Below, piece by piece: positions 8,379 to 16,853 of a stretch of 34,120 nucleotides of DNA. The position numbers and the translations under genes were made by a program. The notes under the pieces were generated by a model, which made no database searches, was not told the DNA's origin, and saw only the letters and a list, made by a program, of their open reading frames with translations. Where the stretch lies: assembly GCF_000717655.1 (NCBI RefSeq), contig NZ_JNZY01000051.1:1-34120 (forward strand). The letters run 5' to 3'. Within the stretch, counting starts at the first letter, position 1. Every line of letters begins with the position of its first letter. This DNA is from Streptomyces katrae (GTDB taxonomy: Bacteria > Actinomycetota > Actinomycetes > Streptomycetales > Streptomycetaceae).

Positions 8379-9263
8379 ATGAACTGGCTGATCACCTTTG
8401 CGGGCGCGGCGCTGGTGCTGCTGGTCCTGCGAGACGTGTTCCACACCCTCTGGCACCCCACGCGCCACGGCGGTCTCAGCCGGCTGGTCATGACGGCCCT
8501 GTGGCGGCTGGCGTCCTTCCTGCCCCTGCGCCGCCGCCGGGCCTCAGGGTTGGCGGGTCCCCTCGCCATGGTGATCGTGGTCGCGGCCTGGACCGTGACC
8601 GCGGTCTTGGGATGGACCCTGATCTACTGGCCGCATACGCCACAGGCGTTCACCTACGCCACCGGACTGAAGCCCGCCGACCACGCGGGATTCGAGGACG
8701 CCCTGTACGTATCCCTCGTCCACATGTCCACTCTCGGACTCGGCGACATCGCGCCCGCCGCGGGATGGCTCCGGATCCTCGCCCCCATGGAGGCCCTCGT
8801 CGGCTTCTCCCTGCTCAGCGCCACGGTGGCATGGACACTCGGCATCTACCCCGCGCTGGCCCGCCGCCGCGCCCTCGCCCTACGTCTCTCCCACCTCGCC
8901 CGCACCCATCCCACGACGGAGCAGCTCGACGCCGCCGCGGGCGCGGCCATCCTCGACGGCCTGGCCGAGGCCGTGGCCGTGGTTTCCGTCGACTTCCAGC
9001 AGTACGCGGAGTCGTACTACTTCCACGACGGCGACGACCGGACCTCCCTGGCCCGCCAGATCACCTGCGCCATGAACCTCGCGGACCAGGCCGCGGGGGC
9101 CCGTCACCCCGACGTCCGGGTGTCCGCCGCCGTGCTCCGGGCGGCGCTGGACGACCTCGCGGCCATCCTCGACGAACGCTTCCTACATACCCGCGGATCA
9201 GCTCGGGAAGTCTTCGAAGCCTTCGCCCACGACCACGGCCACCACACCCGCGGCGGAACCTGA
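8379..9263 (+). CDS. Two-TM potassium channel (Ion_trans_2) with a TLGLGD filter
   Basis: The 294-residue protein has an N-terminal hydrophobic helix (residues 4-20), a second at about 59-83 (GPLAMVIVVAAWTVTAVLGWTLIYW), a pore loop with STLGLGDIAP (filter residues 118-123), and a final helix at about 134-156. This is the TM-pore-TM arrangement of small bacterial K+ channels, but the filter is TLGLGD where TVGYGD is canonical. The C-terminal ~140 residues are a soluble helical domain without RCK motifs. ATG at 8379 follows a GGGAGGGTAGGGG purine run. The gene replaces the 5' part of the symporter pseudogene on the other strand. It probably conducts K+, though selectivity with this filter is uncertain. 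Confidence 0.8.
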   Translation: MNWLITFAGAALVLLVLRDVFHTLWHPTRHGGLSRLVMTALWRLASFLPLRRRRASGLAGPLAMVIVVAAWTVTAVLGWTLIYWPHTPQAFTYATGLKPADHAGFEDALYVSLVHMSTLGLGDIAPAAGWLRILAPMEALVGFSLLSATVAWTLGIYPALARRRALALRLSHLARTHPTTEQLDAAAGAAILDGLAEAVAVVSVDFQQYAESYYFHDGDDRTSLARQITCAMNLADQAAGARHPDVRVSAAVLRAALDDLAAILDERFLHTRGSAREVFEAFAHDHGHHTRGGT

Positions 9264-9585
9264 GGGGTCCCTCGCGCCTTCACCAGCGTGCTCGCCCTCA
9301 GGAGCAGCGTGCCGGCACCTGGGAGAGCGAGCAGGTGATGACGTGGGTCCGTTGCCCCGGTGATGGCGCTCTCCCCAGAGGTGACCCGGTCGGGGAGCAG
9401 GTTGCGTGCTGCGACCGCCCGGGATAGGAGCCACGGAGCTCGTGGTTCCGTTCGGCTCTCGTAGCTCTGGGCTGCAGCGGCGATGTAGGCGGCGTTGAGC
9501 CCCAGGACCTTTCGCCGCGCGGTCAGGGCGAGGATCAGCACTGCAGCGGGCTTCACCTGTACCGCGCACCAGGACCGGAGGGCCC
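9264..9585. other. Convergent intergenic region, no firm gene
   Basis: This 320-bp gap lies between the convergent K+ channel and SPFH genes. One minus-strand frame has protein-like composition (ARRKVLGLNAAYIAAAAQSY) but lacks its own start or ribosome binding site and has no recognisable family. It could be the wreck of a gene. A short GC hairpin sits at 9587-9602, over the SPFH stop codon. Confidence 0.35.
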
Positions 9586-10671
9586 TCAGGCCGGCGGGCC
9601 TGCCGGTGGCGTCTCTGCCTGATGATGACGTCCTGCCGTATCGAGGGAGGACGGCAGCTCGCCGGTGGCGGCGCCATCGGCTTCCGCTGCGTCGGCGAGG
9701 GCCTCCGCAGCGGCTTCTGCCGCCTTTGCCGCGTCGTTCGCGGCCTGGATGGCCAGGTCGTCCGATGACGTCCTGCGGGTGGCGGCGGACTGGGGGAGGA
9801 CTTCGTTGAAGGCACGGGAGACGCCCTGAAGAGCGGATGTGACCTCGCCGGGGATCACCCAGAATGTGTTTCCCGGGCTCTTCGCGAGTTGTGGGAGCGT
9901 CTGGAGGTACTGGTAGGCGAGCAGCTTGGGGTCGGGATCGTTGCGGTGGACGGCCTGGAAGACTTCGTCGACGGCTCGCGCCTGGCCCTCGGCCTTGAGG
10001 ATCTCGGCGGTCCGGTTTCCTTCCGCGCGCAGTACGGCGGCCTGCTTGTCGCCTTCCGCGGTGAGGATCTGGGACTGGCGCTGCCCTTCGGCTCCGAGGA
10101 TGGCGGCACGCTTGTCCCGCTCGGCACGCATCTGCTTCTCCATCGCGTCCTTGATGGACTGTGGTGGGTCGATGGCCTTGATCTCCACTCGGTTGACCCT
10201 CAGCCCCCACTTGCCGGTGGCGTCGTCGAGTACGCCGCGAAGCTGGTTGTTGATGGTGTCCCGTGAGGTCAGCGTCTTCTCCAAGTCCATGGAGCCCACG
10301 ACGTTGCGCAACGTGGTGACCGTCAGCTGTTCCACAGCCTGGAGAAAGTTGGCGATCTCGTAGGCGGCCGCGCGCGGGTCGGTGACCTGGAAGTAGAGGA
10401 CGGTGTCGATCTCGACGACCAGATTGTCCTCTGTGATGACCGGCTGCGGTTTGAATGAGACGACCTGCTCGCGCAGGTCGATCACCGGGTAGACGCGGTC
10501 GATGTACGGGATGACGACATTGAGCCCGGGCTTCAGCGTGCGGTGGTAGCGGCCGAGCCGTTCGACGTTGCGGGCGCGGGCCTGAGGGACGATGCGCACC
10601 GCATGGATTACGGTGAACACCGCGAAAACCGCGATCAGCAGGCCGGCGATGAGGAACGCCGAGATCTCCAT
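9586..10671 (-). CDS. SPFH/band-7 (slipin/QmcA-type) membrane protein
   Basis: The 361-residue product has one N-terminal membrane helix (ISAFLIAGLLIAVFAVFTVIH), then a complete SPFH domain (VPQARARNVERLGRYHRTL, VIPYIDRVYPVIDLREQ, TLRNVVGSMDLEKTLTSRD) and a charged coiled coil (AEGQRQSQILTAEGDKQAAVLRAEGNRTAEILKAEG, given here only as its opening pattern). These proteins oligomerise at the inner leaflet and organise membrane domains or guard proteases. The C-terminus adds an alanine-rich tail absent from E. coli QmcA. ATG at 10671 has GGGAG five bases upstream; a GTG at 10677 overlaps the NfeD stop as GTGA. The overlap means tight translational coupling with the upstream NfeD gene, the classic nfeD-slipin operon. 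Confidence 0.9.
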   Translation of the reverse strand: MEISAFLIAGLLIAVFAVFTVIHAVRIVPQARARNVERLGRYHRTLKPGLNVVIPYIDRVYPVIDLREQVVSFKPQPVITEDNLVVEIDTVLYFQVTDPRAAAYEIANFLQAVEQLTVTTLRNVVGSMDLEKTLTSRDTINNQLRGVLDDATGKWGLRVNRVEIKAIDPPQSIKDAMEKQMRAERDKRAAILGAEGQRQSQILTAEGDKQAAVLRAEGNRTAEILKAEGQARAVDEVFQAVHRNDPDPKLLAYQYLQTLPQLAKSPGNTFWVIPGEVTSALQGVSRAFNEVLPQSAATRRTSSDDLAIQAANDAAKAAEAAAEALADAAEADGAATGELPSSLDTAGRHHQAETPPAGPPA

Positions 10672-10673
10672 GT

Positions 10674-11105
10674 TCACTCCCGGGGGTAGACGAGCGCGGT
10701 GCTGCCCTTGATCTCGATGACGTCGACGGTCGTACCGGCAGGGATCACCAGCGTCTCGTCGTAGGCCCGGGCCGACCATTCCTCGCCGCCGATGCGGACC
10801 CTGCCGCCCAGTCCTGTCACCTCGGCTGTGACATGCGCAGCTTCCCCGACCAGGGCGTCCACGCCGAAGCGCTCGCTCTGCGGTGGGGACAGGTGGCGCA
10901 GGGCGACCGGGCGCAGGAACACCACGCCGACCGTCGCTACCAGCGTGAACACCAGAAGTTGCCAGGGGAGGGGGAACCCGATCGCAGCGAAGGCGGCGGT
11001 GATCAGCGCGGCGCCGCCGAGCAAGCCGAGTGCGGCAGTAAGGGTAAATATCTCTGCCACACCCAAGAGCACTGCGGTGATCAACCAGACCAGCCACGGG
11101 TCCAT
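10674..11105 (-). CDS. NfeD-like membrane protein
   Basis: The 143-residue product MDPWLVWLITAVLLGVAEIF has three or four closely spaced TM segments in the first ~75 residues and a C-terminal OB-fold (VGEAAHVTAEVTGLGGRVRIGGEEWSARAYDE, then TVDVIEIKGSTALVYP). This is the short NfeD form that partners SPFH proteins. ATG at 11105 follows AGGAGG seven bases upstream. Its stop overlaps the SPFH start. Upstream lies an unusually AT-rich stretch that may carry the promoter. A second NfeD-SPFH pair (14656-16776) lies 4 kb away on the opposite strand. Confidence 0.88.
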   Translation of the reverse strand: MDPWLVWLITAVLLGVAEIFTLTAALGLLGGAALITAAFAAIGFPLPWQLLVFTLVATVGVVFLRPVALRHLSPPQSERFGVDALVGEAAHVTAEVTGLGGRVRIGGEEWSARAYDETLVIPAGTTVDVIEIKGSTALVYPRE

Positions 11106-11476
11106 CGCTACGCCTCCTGACGCGGGAAGGAGAGCGCCCTTTTTGCTACTTTTCTAACATTTTATCTAATTTTTTTTGGGGTGGAATCCGGTCGAGCCCC
11201 GCCCATGGCGGATGCGGAGACCGTCCCGAAACCTCGTGCTGTCCCCCAATTTCGAGAACGGAACATGTATCCCGTCGGTGAGGGGCACCGGAACAGCGCC
11301 AGATCAGCTGTATACCGAGACCTTTCGCCGGGAGCGGGCGGACTTTATGGCCGTCCCATACGCCTCGATGACTGTTGTCCGACAGCAGTTGAGCGAGCCG
11401 GAACCTTGCCGGACTCTGGCATGAACAAGTCAGGAACACCCCGTCTATCGTGGGCGTCCGATCCAGGAAGGTACCG
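11106..11476. promoter_or_regulatory. Divergent promoter region with an AT-rich tract
   Basis: The 371-bp divergent gap begins with an AT-rich tract at about 11141-11176 (TTTTTGCTACTTTTCTAAC and an eight-T run), rare in this genome. It lies 35-70 bp upstream of the NfeD start on the minus strand, the right distance for its promoter or an activator site. The rest has no credible gene; AGGAAGG at 11465-11471 serves the plus-strand gene starting at 11477. Confidence 0.45.
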
Positions 11477-11797
11477 ATGAACGGCAACCCCACTTACCAC
11501 GCGGTCGCCCTCGCGGCCGGCACACTGCTCGTGCTGCCCGTCCCCTTGGCGATCCTCACCGGCTGGACGCCACGCGGCCTGCGAGGTCGACAATTGGCCA
11601 CCCGCCCCTACGCCTGGGCCGTGCTCTGCCTCTACACCCTCATGCCGCTCAACGCCGTCCCTCGAATGCTGGACGCATCTGCGGATACCGTGATGGCCTG
11701 CACGGTCCTTGGCTTCGTCTTCATCGCGGCCGCTGTCGGCTGCTTCATCCAGGCCGAGCGCACGGCGCGCCGAGCCGGCCCGAAGCGGGTGGCCTGA
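11477..11797 (+). CDS. Three-TM membrane protein of unknown function
   Basis: The 106-residue product MNGNPTYHAVALAAGTLLVL has hydrophobic segments at about residues 8-28, 48-64 and 72-92, and a basic C-terminus (ERTARRAGPKRVA). ATG at 11477 is chosen because AGGAAGG sits five bases upstream; an in-frame start at 11450 lacks such a site. It is followed after three bases by another small membrane gene, so the two form an operon. No family is recognised. Confidence 0.7.
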   Translation: MNGNPTYHAVALAAGTLLVLPVPLAILTGWTPRGLRGRQLATRPYAWAVLCLYTLMPLNAVPRMLDASADTVMACTVLGFVFIAAAVGCFIQAERTARRAGPKRVA

Positions 11798-11800
11798 CCA

Positions 11801-12010
11801 ATGGACGGCCGCAGCATCACGGCCTGGGCGCGCCGCAACTGCACCGAGCGCCGCCTGGCGGTCGCCATGGTGGTCGCAGGAACGCCCACCACCCTGGCCA
11901 GCGTCGCCATCTACATCCTTCACGGCCCCGGCTTCCCCTTCCTGGTTATCGGGCTCTCCTTGCTGATTACTGGTCTCGTGATGCTGGGGGCGGCCCGCAA
12001 GAGCCCCTGA
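11801..12010 (+). CDS. Small two-TM membrane protein
   Basis: The 69-residue product MDGRSITAWARRNCTERRLA has two hydrophobic segments (about residues 20-38 and 45-63). It starts three bases after the stop of the preceding three-TM gene, so it is probably translationally coupled. An imperfect 10-bp hairpin follows at 12051-12078. No family is recognised; the two proteins may form a small membrane complex, by inference from coupling only. Confidence 0.6.
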   Translation: MDGRSITAWARRNCTERRLAVAMVVAGTPTTLASVAIYILHGPGFPFLVIGLSLLITGLVMLGAARKSP

Positions 12011-12050
12011 CCGCCCGAGGTGAAGCCGAGCGGAGTGTGGTGAGCGGGCT

Positions 12051-12078
12051 CGTGTACACCTGGCGCGAGGTGTGCACG
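12051..12078 (+). terminator. Imperfect 10-bp inverted repeat after the small membrane operon
   Basis: CGTGTACACC pairs with GGTGTGCACG across an eight-base loop, with one G.T wobble, 40 bp after the stop at 12010. It is a plausible terminator between this operon and the convergent minus-strand gene at 12197. Confidence 0.4.
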
Positions 12079-12196
12079 ACACGCATCACCCCTCACTCCC
12101 GTGTTCGTCCTGCGTGCACGCCGCTTCGTTCGCCGCGGACCAGGCGGGCGGGCGTGCTGCGTCCGTACCTGCCGTATTGCGTGCCGCGTCAACCGG

Positions 12197-12373
12197 TCAC
12201 CGCTGCTTGGCGGAGATCCACGTGGCCGCCGCGGTCGCCACGGCGAACGCGCACAGGGCGAGGAGCACACTGCTGTACTGCGGCAGCACATACATCGCGG
12301 CTCCGGCTGCGGTCAGCACGGCACCGAAGGCGAACAGCGGCGAAGGACGCCCGATCCGGGAAGGGCGGGGCAT
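12197..12373 (-). CDS. Very small two-TM membrane protein
   Basis: The 58-residue product begins MPRPSRIGRPSPLFAFGAVL and has two hydrophobic helices (about residues 13-30 and 34-51), then a basic tail (WISAKQR). ATG at 12373 follows AGGAG eight bases upstream, which makes translation credible. A longer in-frame extension to 12697 overlaps the RCK gene and has shadow composition. It lies 107 bp downstream of the RCK gene stop and may be cotranscribed. No family is recognised. Confidence 0.6.
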   Translation of the reverse strand: MPRPSRIGRPSPLFAFGAVLTAAGAAMYVLPQYSSVLLALCAFAVATAAATWISAKQR

Positions 12374-12480
12374 GGCGAGCACTCCTGGCAGGGAGGGAGT
12401 CGAACCAAAAGGCTCCCACGGCCCGGGTGCCCGGTACAGGGCCAACCGCCGCCGGCCCCGCCGCAGCCGGAAGCGCCAAG

Positions 12481-14460
12481 TCAGGAGCCCCAGGCGTGCA
12501 CGCCCCGGCGGCCGAGGAGCTCGGCCAGCCCCCGCCGCGTGGCGGCGAGTACGACCCGGTCCTGGGCCTTGAGGACGTAGCCCGGATGAAGGTCCCACAT
12601 CAGCCGCGCGTGGGGTTCGGCTGCTTCGCCGGGCGTGGATGACAGGTCCGGTAGCCGTTCCTGCGGCGAAGCGGTGTCCAGGGCGATCACCCGCCACGCC
12701 CCCGGCCTGAAGGATTCGGCGATGGTGCGGCCTTCCAGCTGCGGGTGCCCGGCGACGTCCAGGGCTGCGAAGAGCAGCACGCGCCGCTCCACCGGGATGG
12801 CCCCGAGGATCTGCCGGCCCATCATGGCGCCGGCGAAGGCGGGCGCGGCCAGGTGCGTGACGCTACGGCTACGGGTGAGGGCTGCCGGGTGCGCGGCGCG
12901 CAGCGTGCGGTAGACGGCAGTGGCGAAGTCGTCCTCGTACAGCCTCATCACGACCCGCAGGTCCGGTCTGACCGCGCGCGCGTACAGGGCGGCCTCCAGG
13001 TTGGTGGTGTCGGCGCTGGTGAGGGCCAGGAGCGCGTGGGCCCGGTGGATCCGGGCGGCCTCCAGCACACCCTCTTCGGTGACGTCCCCCAGGACGACGG
13101 GCACCCTCATGCGGCGGGCCAGCGCGAGACCACGGGCTTCGGGATCCGACTCGACGCACACCACGGGAATCTCCAGCTCCCGCAGCCGGGCCAGGACCCG
13201 GGCCCCGATTTTGCCGAGCCCCAGCAGGACCACGTGACCGGACAGCCCGCGGGGCGGACGGCGTAGCGCCGTCGCGCTGCGGAACGCCCCCAGTCCCTCC
13301 AGTGCGGCCGCGACCAGTACCGGCAGGAGCAGCAGGCCGACGAAGCCGGCCAGGATCTGCAGTGTCTTGCGCTCGGGAGCCTCGTCGAGGGCCGGATCGT
13401 TGATCGCGAATATGTCGAGCAGGGTGATGTACGCGGCGTGCAGGGGGTGGTCGCCGGTGGTCAGCCAGGACGCCACCGCCAGGCCTGTCACCGCGGCCAC
13501 GATGGCGGCCAGCGACCAGCGCAGCCGCCGCGAGAAGAACGACGCCACCGGCAGCGACGCCGCCGCCAGGCGACGCCTGGGCACGGCCGGACCCGCATGG
13601 TTCATCGCCTCGAGCGCCACGATGCCGCGTCCGGTCGCGGCGGCAACCGCCCGGTCGTCGGGCAGCAGTTGCGGCCCCAGGTCCCCGCTGTGGTCCGAGC
13701 CTTCGCTCCCGGCCGGATCGACGTCGGTAGCGGACAGCAGCGCCAGCGTGCACAGGCCCGGATCGGCGACCCGGCCCCGCCCCGGAGGGGTACGCTCCAC
13801 CGCACGCAGCAGCAGACCGTCCGCCTGGACGACCTTGCTGGTCCCGGCGATCGCGCTGGCCGCGAGCGCCGGCGCGGCGGTGTCCGCGTCCGAGAGGACC
13901 GTCGTCGACGAGTCCAGTTCGCGCAGGTCGATACCCGGCTCGGCGACGACCGCGGCCTGGTCCAGCAGGCCTTCCAGGTGCTGACCGAGCTTGCGGTTGT
14001 ACAGACGGATCACCAGCCGCAACCTTGGGTTGAGCCGACGAGCCACGAGCGCGGCCCGTACGTTCGTGTCGTCGTCCTCGTACACGAGCGCCAGCGCGGC
14101 CGCCCCTGCCACCCCCGCCATGACCAGCGCCTCCTCGTCCGGCTCAGCCGCCTCCACGACACGCAGATCCCGTCTGCCCGTGCGCTCTGCCGAGGGCCGT
14201 CCTGCCTGCCTGCTGCCCGGTACGCGCCCGCGCAGTCCGAGACTCCGTACGCTCCACCGGCCGACAGGCCCGTGCGGCGTGCTCGCGCCGGCCGGCACCA
14301 CGAGCGTCACCCGTTCCCGATACACGTCGCACAGCTCGGCGGCCAGCCGACGCGCCAGGCCGTCATCGCCACAGACGACCATCTGACCAGCGGGAAGAGG
14401 AAGTTGAGACTGCAGGGAATTCGACACGGCCCCAGGATGCCTTGTCCCCGGCAGCCACAC
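12481..14460 (-). CDS. Double-RCK (TrkA-N) NAD-binding potassium transport protein
   Basis: The 659-residue product carries two RCK_N Rossmann domains. The first runs from QMVVCGDDGLARRLA to NRKLGQHLEGLLDQ. The second (GHVVLLGLGKIGARVLARL, VVCVESD, LGDVTEEGVLEAARI, LTSADTTNLEAALYAR) has the intact nucleotide-binding GLGKIG. Between them are two hydrophobic segments (SLAAIVAAVTGLAVASWL and LQILAGFVGLLLLPVLVAAAL) flanking HAAYITLLDIFAIN, where a pore loop would sit but no TVGYG is present. RCK domains gate K+ flux in response to NAD(H), ATP or c-di-AMP. Starts at 14460 (GTG, GGGGG upstream) and 14427 (GTG) are both possible. It is transcribed divergently from the NfeD-flotillin operon. Confidence 0.85.
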   Translation of the reverse strand: MWLPGTRHPGAVSNSLQSQLPLPAGQMVVCGDDGLARRLAAELCDVYRERVTLVVPAGASTPHGPVGRWSVRSLGLRGRVPGSRQAGRPSAERTGRRDLRVVEAAEPDEEALVMAGVAGAAALALVYEDDDTNVRAALVARRLNPRLRLVIRLYNRKLGQHLEGLLDQAAVVAEPGIDLRELDSSTTVLSDADTAAPALAASAIAGTSKVVQADGLLLRAVERTPPGRGRVADPGLCTLALLSATDVDPAGSEGSDHSGDLGPQLLPDDRAVAAATGRGIVALEAMNHAGPAVPRRRLAAASLPVASFFSRRLRWSLAAIVAAVTGLAVASWLTTGDHPLHAAYITLLDIFAINDPALDEAPERKTLQILAGFVGLLLLPVLVAAALEGLGAFRSATALRRPPRGLSGHVVLLGLGKIGARVLARLRELEIPVVCVESDPEARGLALARRMRVPVVLGDVTEEGVLEAARIHRAHALLALTSADTTNLEAALYARAVRPDLRVVMRLYEDDFATAVYRTLRAAHPAALTRSRSVTHLAAPAFAGAMMGRQILGAIPVERRVLLFAALDVAGHPQLEGRTIAESFRPGAWRVIALDTASPQERLPDLSSTPGEAAEPHARLMWDLHPGYVLKAQDRVVLAATRRGLAELLGRRGVHAWGS

Positions 14461-14655
14461 GCGCCCCCGTTCCGGCTACGAGGCTCCGCACGGAGCCGCA
14501 GCCGACCGACAAGCGGGCCCTTGATCCTCGACGCTTCGACCATGTGCGTCAAAGAGGCGTAAAGATTGCCGACGGCAGGCAATGTGCGAGCCGGTCTCCT
14601 CCTGTCAATCTGCAGTTGTCCAGCGGGAAGGCAGCGGTCAGACGGGGAGGTGCCC

Positions 14656-15165
14656 ATGGGCTTGTTTCTGGGTCTCGGCATCGGGGGAGTCGTGCTGCTC
14701 GCTGCCTCGCTGGTGTTCGACGGGGTGCTCGAAGGCGTCTTCGACGGCGCCCTGGACGGACTGTTCGACGGGTGGCTGTCGCTGCCGGTGATCGCGGGCT
14801 TCGTCTCGATGCTCGGCTTCACGGGGGCGATCGTGCTCGGGTCCACGGGGCTGGGGCAGGGAGCGGCAGCCACCGCGGGGGCCCTGGCCGGAGCAGGCGC
14901 GGGCTGGGCCACGTACGGCTTCAGCCGGGCCCTGCAACGGGACGGCGACGGCAGCGCCCCCCACCAGGCGGACCTCGTCGGCTCAGCGGGCCGGGTGGTC
15001 ACCGCCATCCCCGCCGACGGCTACGGCGAGGTGCTCCTGTCGCTCGGCGGCCAGCCGCTGAAGTACGCCGCGACCGCCGACGCCCCGATAGAGCGAGGGG
15101 CCGAGATCTGGGTGACGGCCACGCCATCCACGACCTCGGTCAGCGTCCGCGCCGTACAGCGCTGA
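14656..15165 (+). CDS. NfeD-like membrane protein of the flotillin operon
   Basis: The 169-residue product MGLFLGLGIGGVVLLAASLV has an N-terminal membrane part with an acidic repeat-like stretch (FDGVLEGVFDGALDGLFDG) between helices. Its C-terminal OB-like domain runs from ADLVGSAGRVVTAIPADGYGEV to AEIWVTAT. ATG at 14656 has GGGGAGG six bases upstream; an in-frame start at 14566 has none. It precedes the flotillin gene by 87 bp, like B. subtilis yuaF-floT. The domain order fits the membrane-type NfeD1b class. It should act with the flotillin in membrane microdomain organisation. Confidence 0.82.
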   Translation: MGLFLGLGIGGVVLLAASLVFDGVLEGVFDGALDGLFDGWLSLPVIAGFVSMLGFTGAIVLGSTGLGQGAAATAGALAGAGAGWATYGFSRALQRDGDGSAPHQADLVGSAGRVVTAIPADGYGEVLLSLGGQPLKYAATADAPIERGAEIWVTATPSTTSVSVRAVQR

Positions 15166-15252
15166 GCAGCGCCACCAAGGCCCTCCGCCTTCCGATCCTT
15201 TTTCCATCAGCCCTTGAGTCTGCCCCCTTCCGGGAGGCAGGGGGGAACCGCC

Positions 15253-16776
15253 ATGAGTCCTGTTGTCACCGCGGTCGTGGGAGTCGTCGTACTCCTCGTC
15301 CTGCTCGCCCTCGTCGTCGTCACCCGCTACAAGGTCGCAGGCCCCAGCGAGGCATTCATCATCACCGGACGCCGCGGCAAAAGCTCCACCGATCCGGAGA
15401 CCGGTCGGATATCGACCGACAACACCGGCCAGAAAGTCGTCGTCGGCGGCGGCGTGTTCGTCGTCCCCTTCGTCCAGCAGCGCTACACCCTCGACCTGTC
15501 CAGCCGGCACATTCCGATCGCCGTGCGGGGAGCGGTGACGCTGCGCGGCATCAAGGCCAACCTCGAGGGAGTCGCGATCGTCAAGGTCGGCGGCAACGAG
15601 GACGCCATCCGCGCGGCCGCCCAGCGCTTTCTACAGCAGCAGGACGGCATCGTCGGCTTCACCCAGGAAGTCCTCTCCGGCGCCCTGCGCGCCATCGTCG
15701 GCCGCATGTCGGTCGAGGACATCATCCGCGACCGCGCCGCGTTCGCCGGCCAGGTCGCCGAGGAGGCCGAGGCCAGCCTGTCCGGGCAGGGCCTGGTCCT
15801 GGACGCCTTCCAGATCCAGGACATCACCACCGAAGGCTCCTACCTCGAAGACCTCGGCCGCCCGGAAGCTGCCCGCGCCAAGCAGGAAGCCGATATCGCC
15901 GAGGCCAACTCCCGCCAGGCCGCCGAACAGGCCCGCCTGAAAGCCGAGGAGGAAATCGCCGTCGCGCAGCGGACCCTGTACCTCCGGCAGGCCGAGATCA
16001 AGGCCGAGACCGACGCGGCGACGGCCCAGGCCAACGCGGCAGGTCCCCTGGCCGACGCCGACCGGCAGCAGCAGATCCTCGCCGAGCAGGAGAAGGTCGC
16101 CGAACGCCAGGCGGCGCTGACCGACCGCCAGCTCGATACTCAGGTCCGCAAGCCCGCCGACGCCCGCCGCTACCAGGCCGAACAGGAAGCCGAAGCGCTC
16201 CGCGTCGCCCGCGTCAAGCAGGCCGAGGCGGAGCGCCTGGCGGCCATCGCTGCAGCCCAGGCCGAGGCCGAGCGGGCCCGCCTGACCGGCGAGGGCGAAA
16301 AGCAGCGCCGCTCCGCACTCGCCGAGGCCGAGGCCATCGAGGGCGCCAAGCGCGGTGAGGCCGAACGCGCCCGCCGTGCGGCCATCGCCGAAGCCGTACG
16401 TCTGGAGGGCGATGCGGAGGCTGCGGCCATCTTGGCCAAGGGCGCCGCCGAGGCCGAGGCGATGCAGAAGAAGGCGGACGCTTTCGAAAGCTACGGTGAC
16501 GCCGCGATGATTCAGATGATGGTCGAGGCACTGCCCCAGGTCGTGGCCAAGGCAGCTGAACCGCTGTCCGCCATCGACAAGATGACCGTCATCTCCACCG
16601 ATGGCGCGAGCAAGCTCTCCCGCACGGTCACTGACAACGTCGCCCAGGGCATGGAACTTCTTTCCTCCACCACTGGCGTCGACCTCGCCGGCCTCCTGGG
16701 CGGGCTGACCGCCGCCAAGACGTCCGCCATGCCCGAGCCGAACTCATCCAACGGCAAGATCGAAATCGCCGGCTAG
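15253..16776 (+). CDS. Flotillin-family SPFH protein
   Basis: The 507-residue product has an N-terminal membrane segment (VVTAVVGVVVLLVLLALVVV), then an SPFH/PHB domain (YKVAGPSEAFIITGR, VPFVQQRYTLDLSSRHIPI, LRAIVGRMSVEDIIRDRAAF, GLVLDAFQIQDIT). A long alanine/glutamate-rich coiled coil follows (repeats such as QAEAERLAAIAAAQAEAERA) and a C-terminal helix ending IEIAG. Domain order and length match FloT/YqiK flotillins, which assemble into rings or cages on the inner leaflet and scaffold membrane proteins. ATG at 15253 follows a GGGGGGA box seven bases upstream. Downstream small genes encode membrane proteins that could be clients; that is inference. Confidence 0.93.
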   Translation: MSPVVTAVVGVVVLLVLLALVVVTRYKVAGPSEAFIITGRRGKSSTDPETGRISTDNTGQKVVVGGGVFVVPFVQQRYTLDLSSRHIPIAVRGAVTLRGIKANLEGVAIVKVGGNEDAIRAAAQRFLQQQDGIVGFTQEVLSGALRAIVGRMSVEDIIRDRAAFAGQVAEEAEASLSGQGLVLDAFQIQDITTEGSYLEDLGRPEAARAKQEADIAEANSRQAAEQARLKAEEEIAVAQRTLYLRQAEIKAETDAATAQANAAGPLADADRQQQILAEQEKVAERQAALTDRQLDTQVRKPADARRYQAEQEAEALRVARVKQAEAERLAAIAAAQAEAERARLTGEGEKQRRSALAEAEAIEGAKRGEAERARRAAIAEAVRLEGDAEAAAILAKGAAEAEAMQKKADAFESYGDAAMIQMMVEALPQVVAKAAEPLSAIDKMTVISTDGASKLSRTVTDNVAQGMELLSSTTGVDLAGLLGGLTAAKTSAMPEPNSSNGKIEIAG

Positions 16777-16853
16777 CTCGCACATCCTTGGGGCCCGCTG
16801 AGAGCGGGCTCCAAGACGCGGGCGGCGGCAGACTGGAAGCGAGGGGATGCCAG

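Noticed and set aside
9104..10210. 368-codon minus-strand frame overlapping the SPFH gene
   Set aside because: Its first two thirds are an out-of-frame copy of the SPFH gene. Only the part after 9580 looks protein-like and it has no start or known family, so I describe it under the intergenic entry only.
12869..14562. Long frames overlapping the RCK gene on both strands
   Set aside because: Shadow composition; the RCK frame alone has GLGKIG and NAD-binding order.
14442..16358. 638-codon plus-strand frame across the NfeD and flotillin genes
   Set aside because: Arginine/proline-rich shadow in another frame; the NfeD and flotillin frames have motifs, starts and ribosome binding sites.
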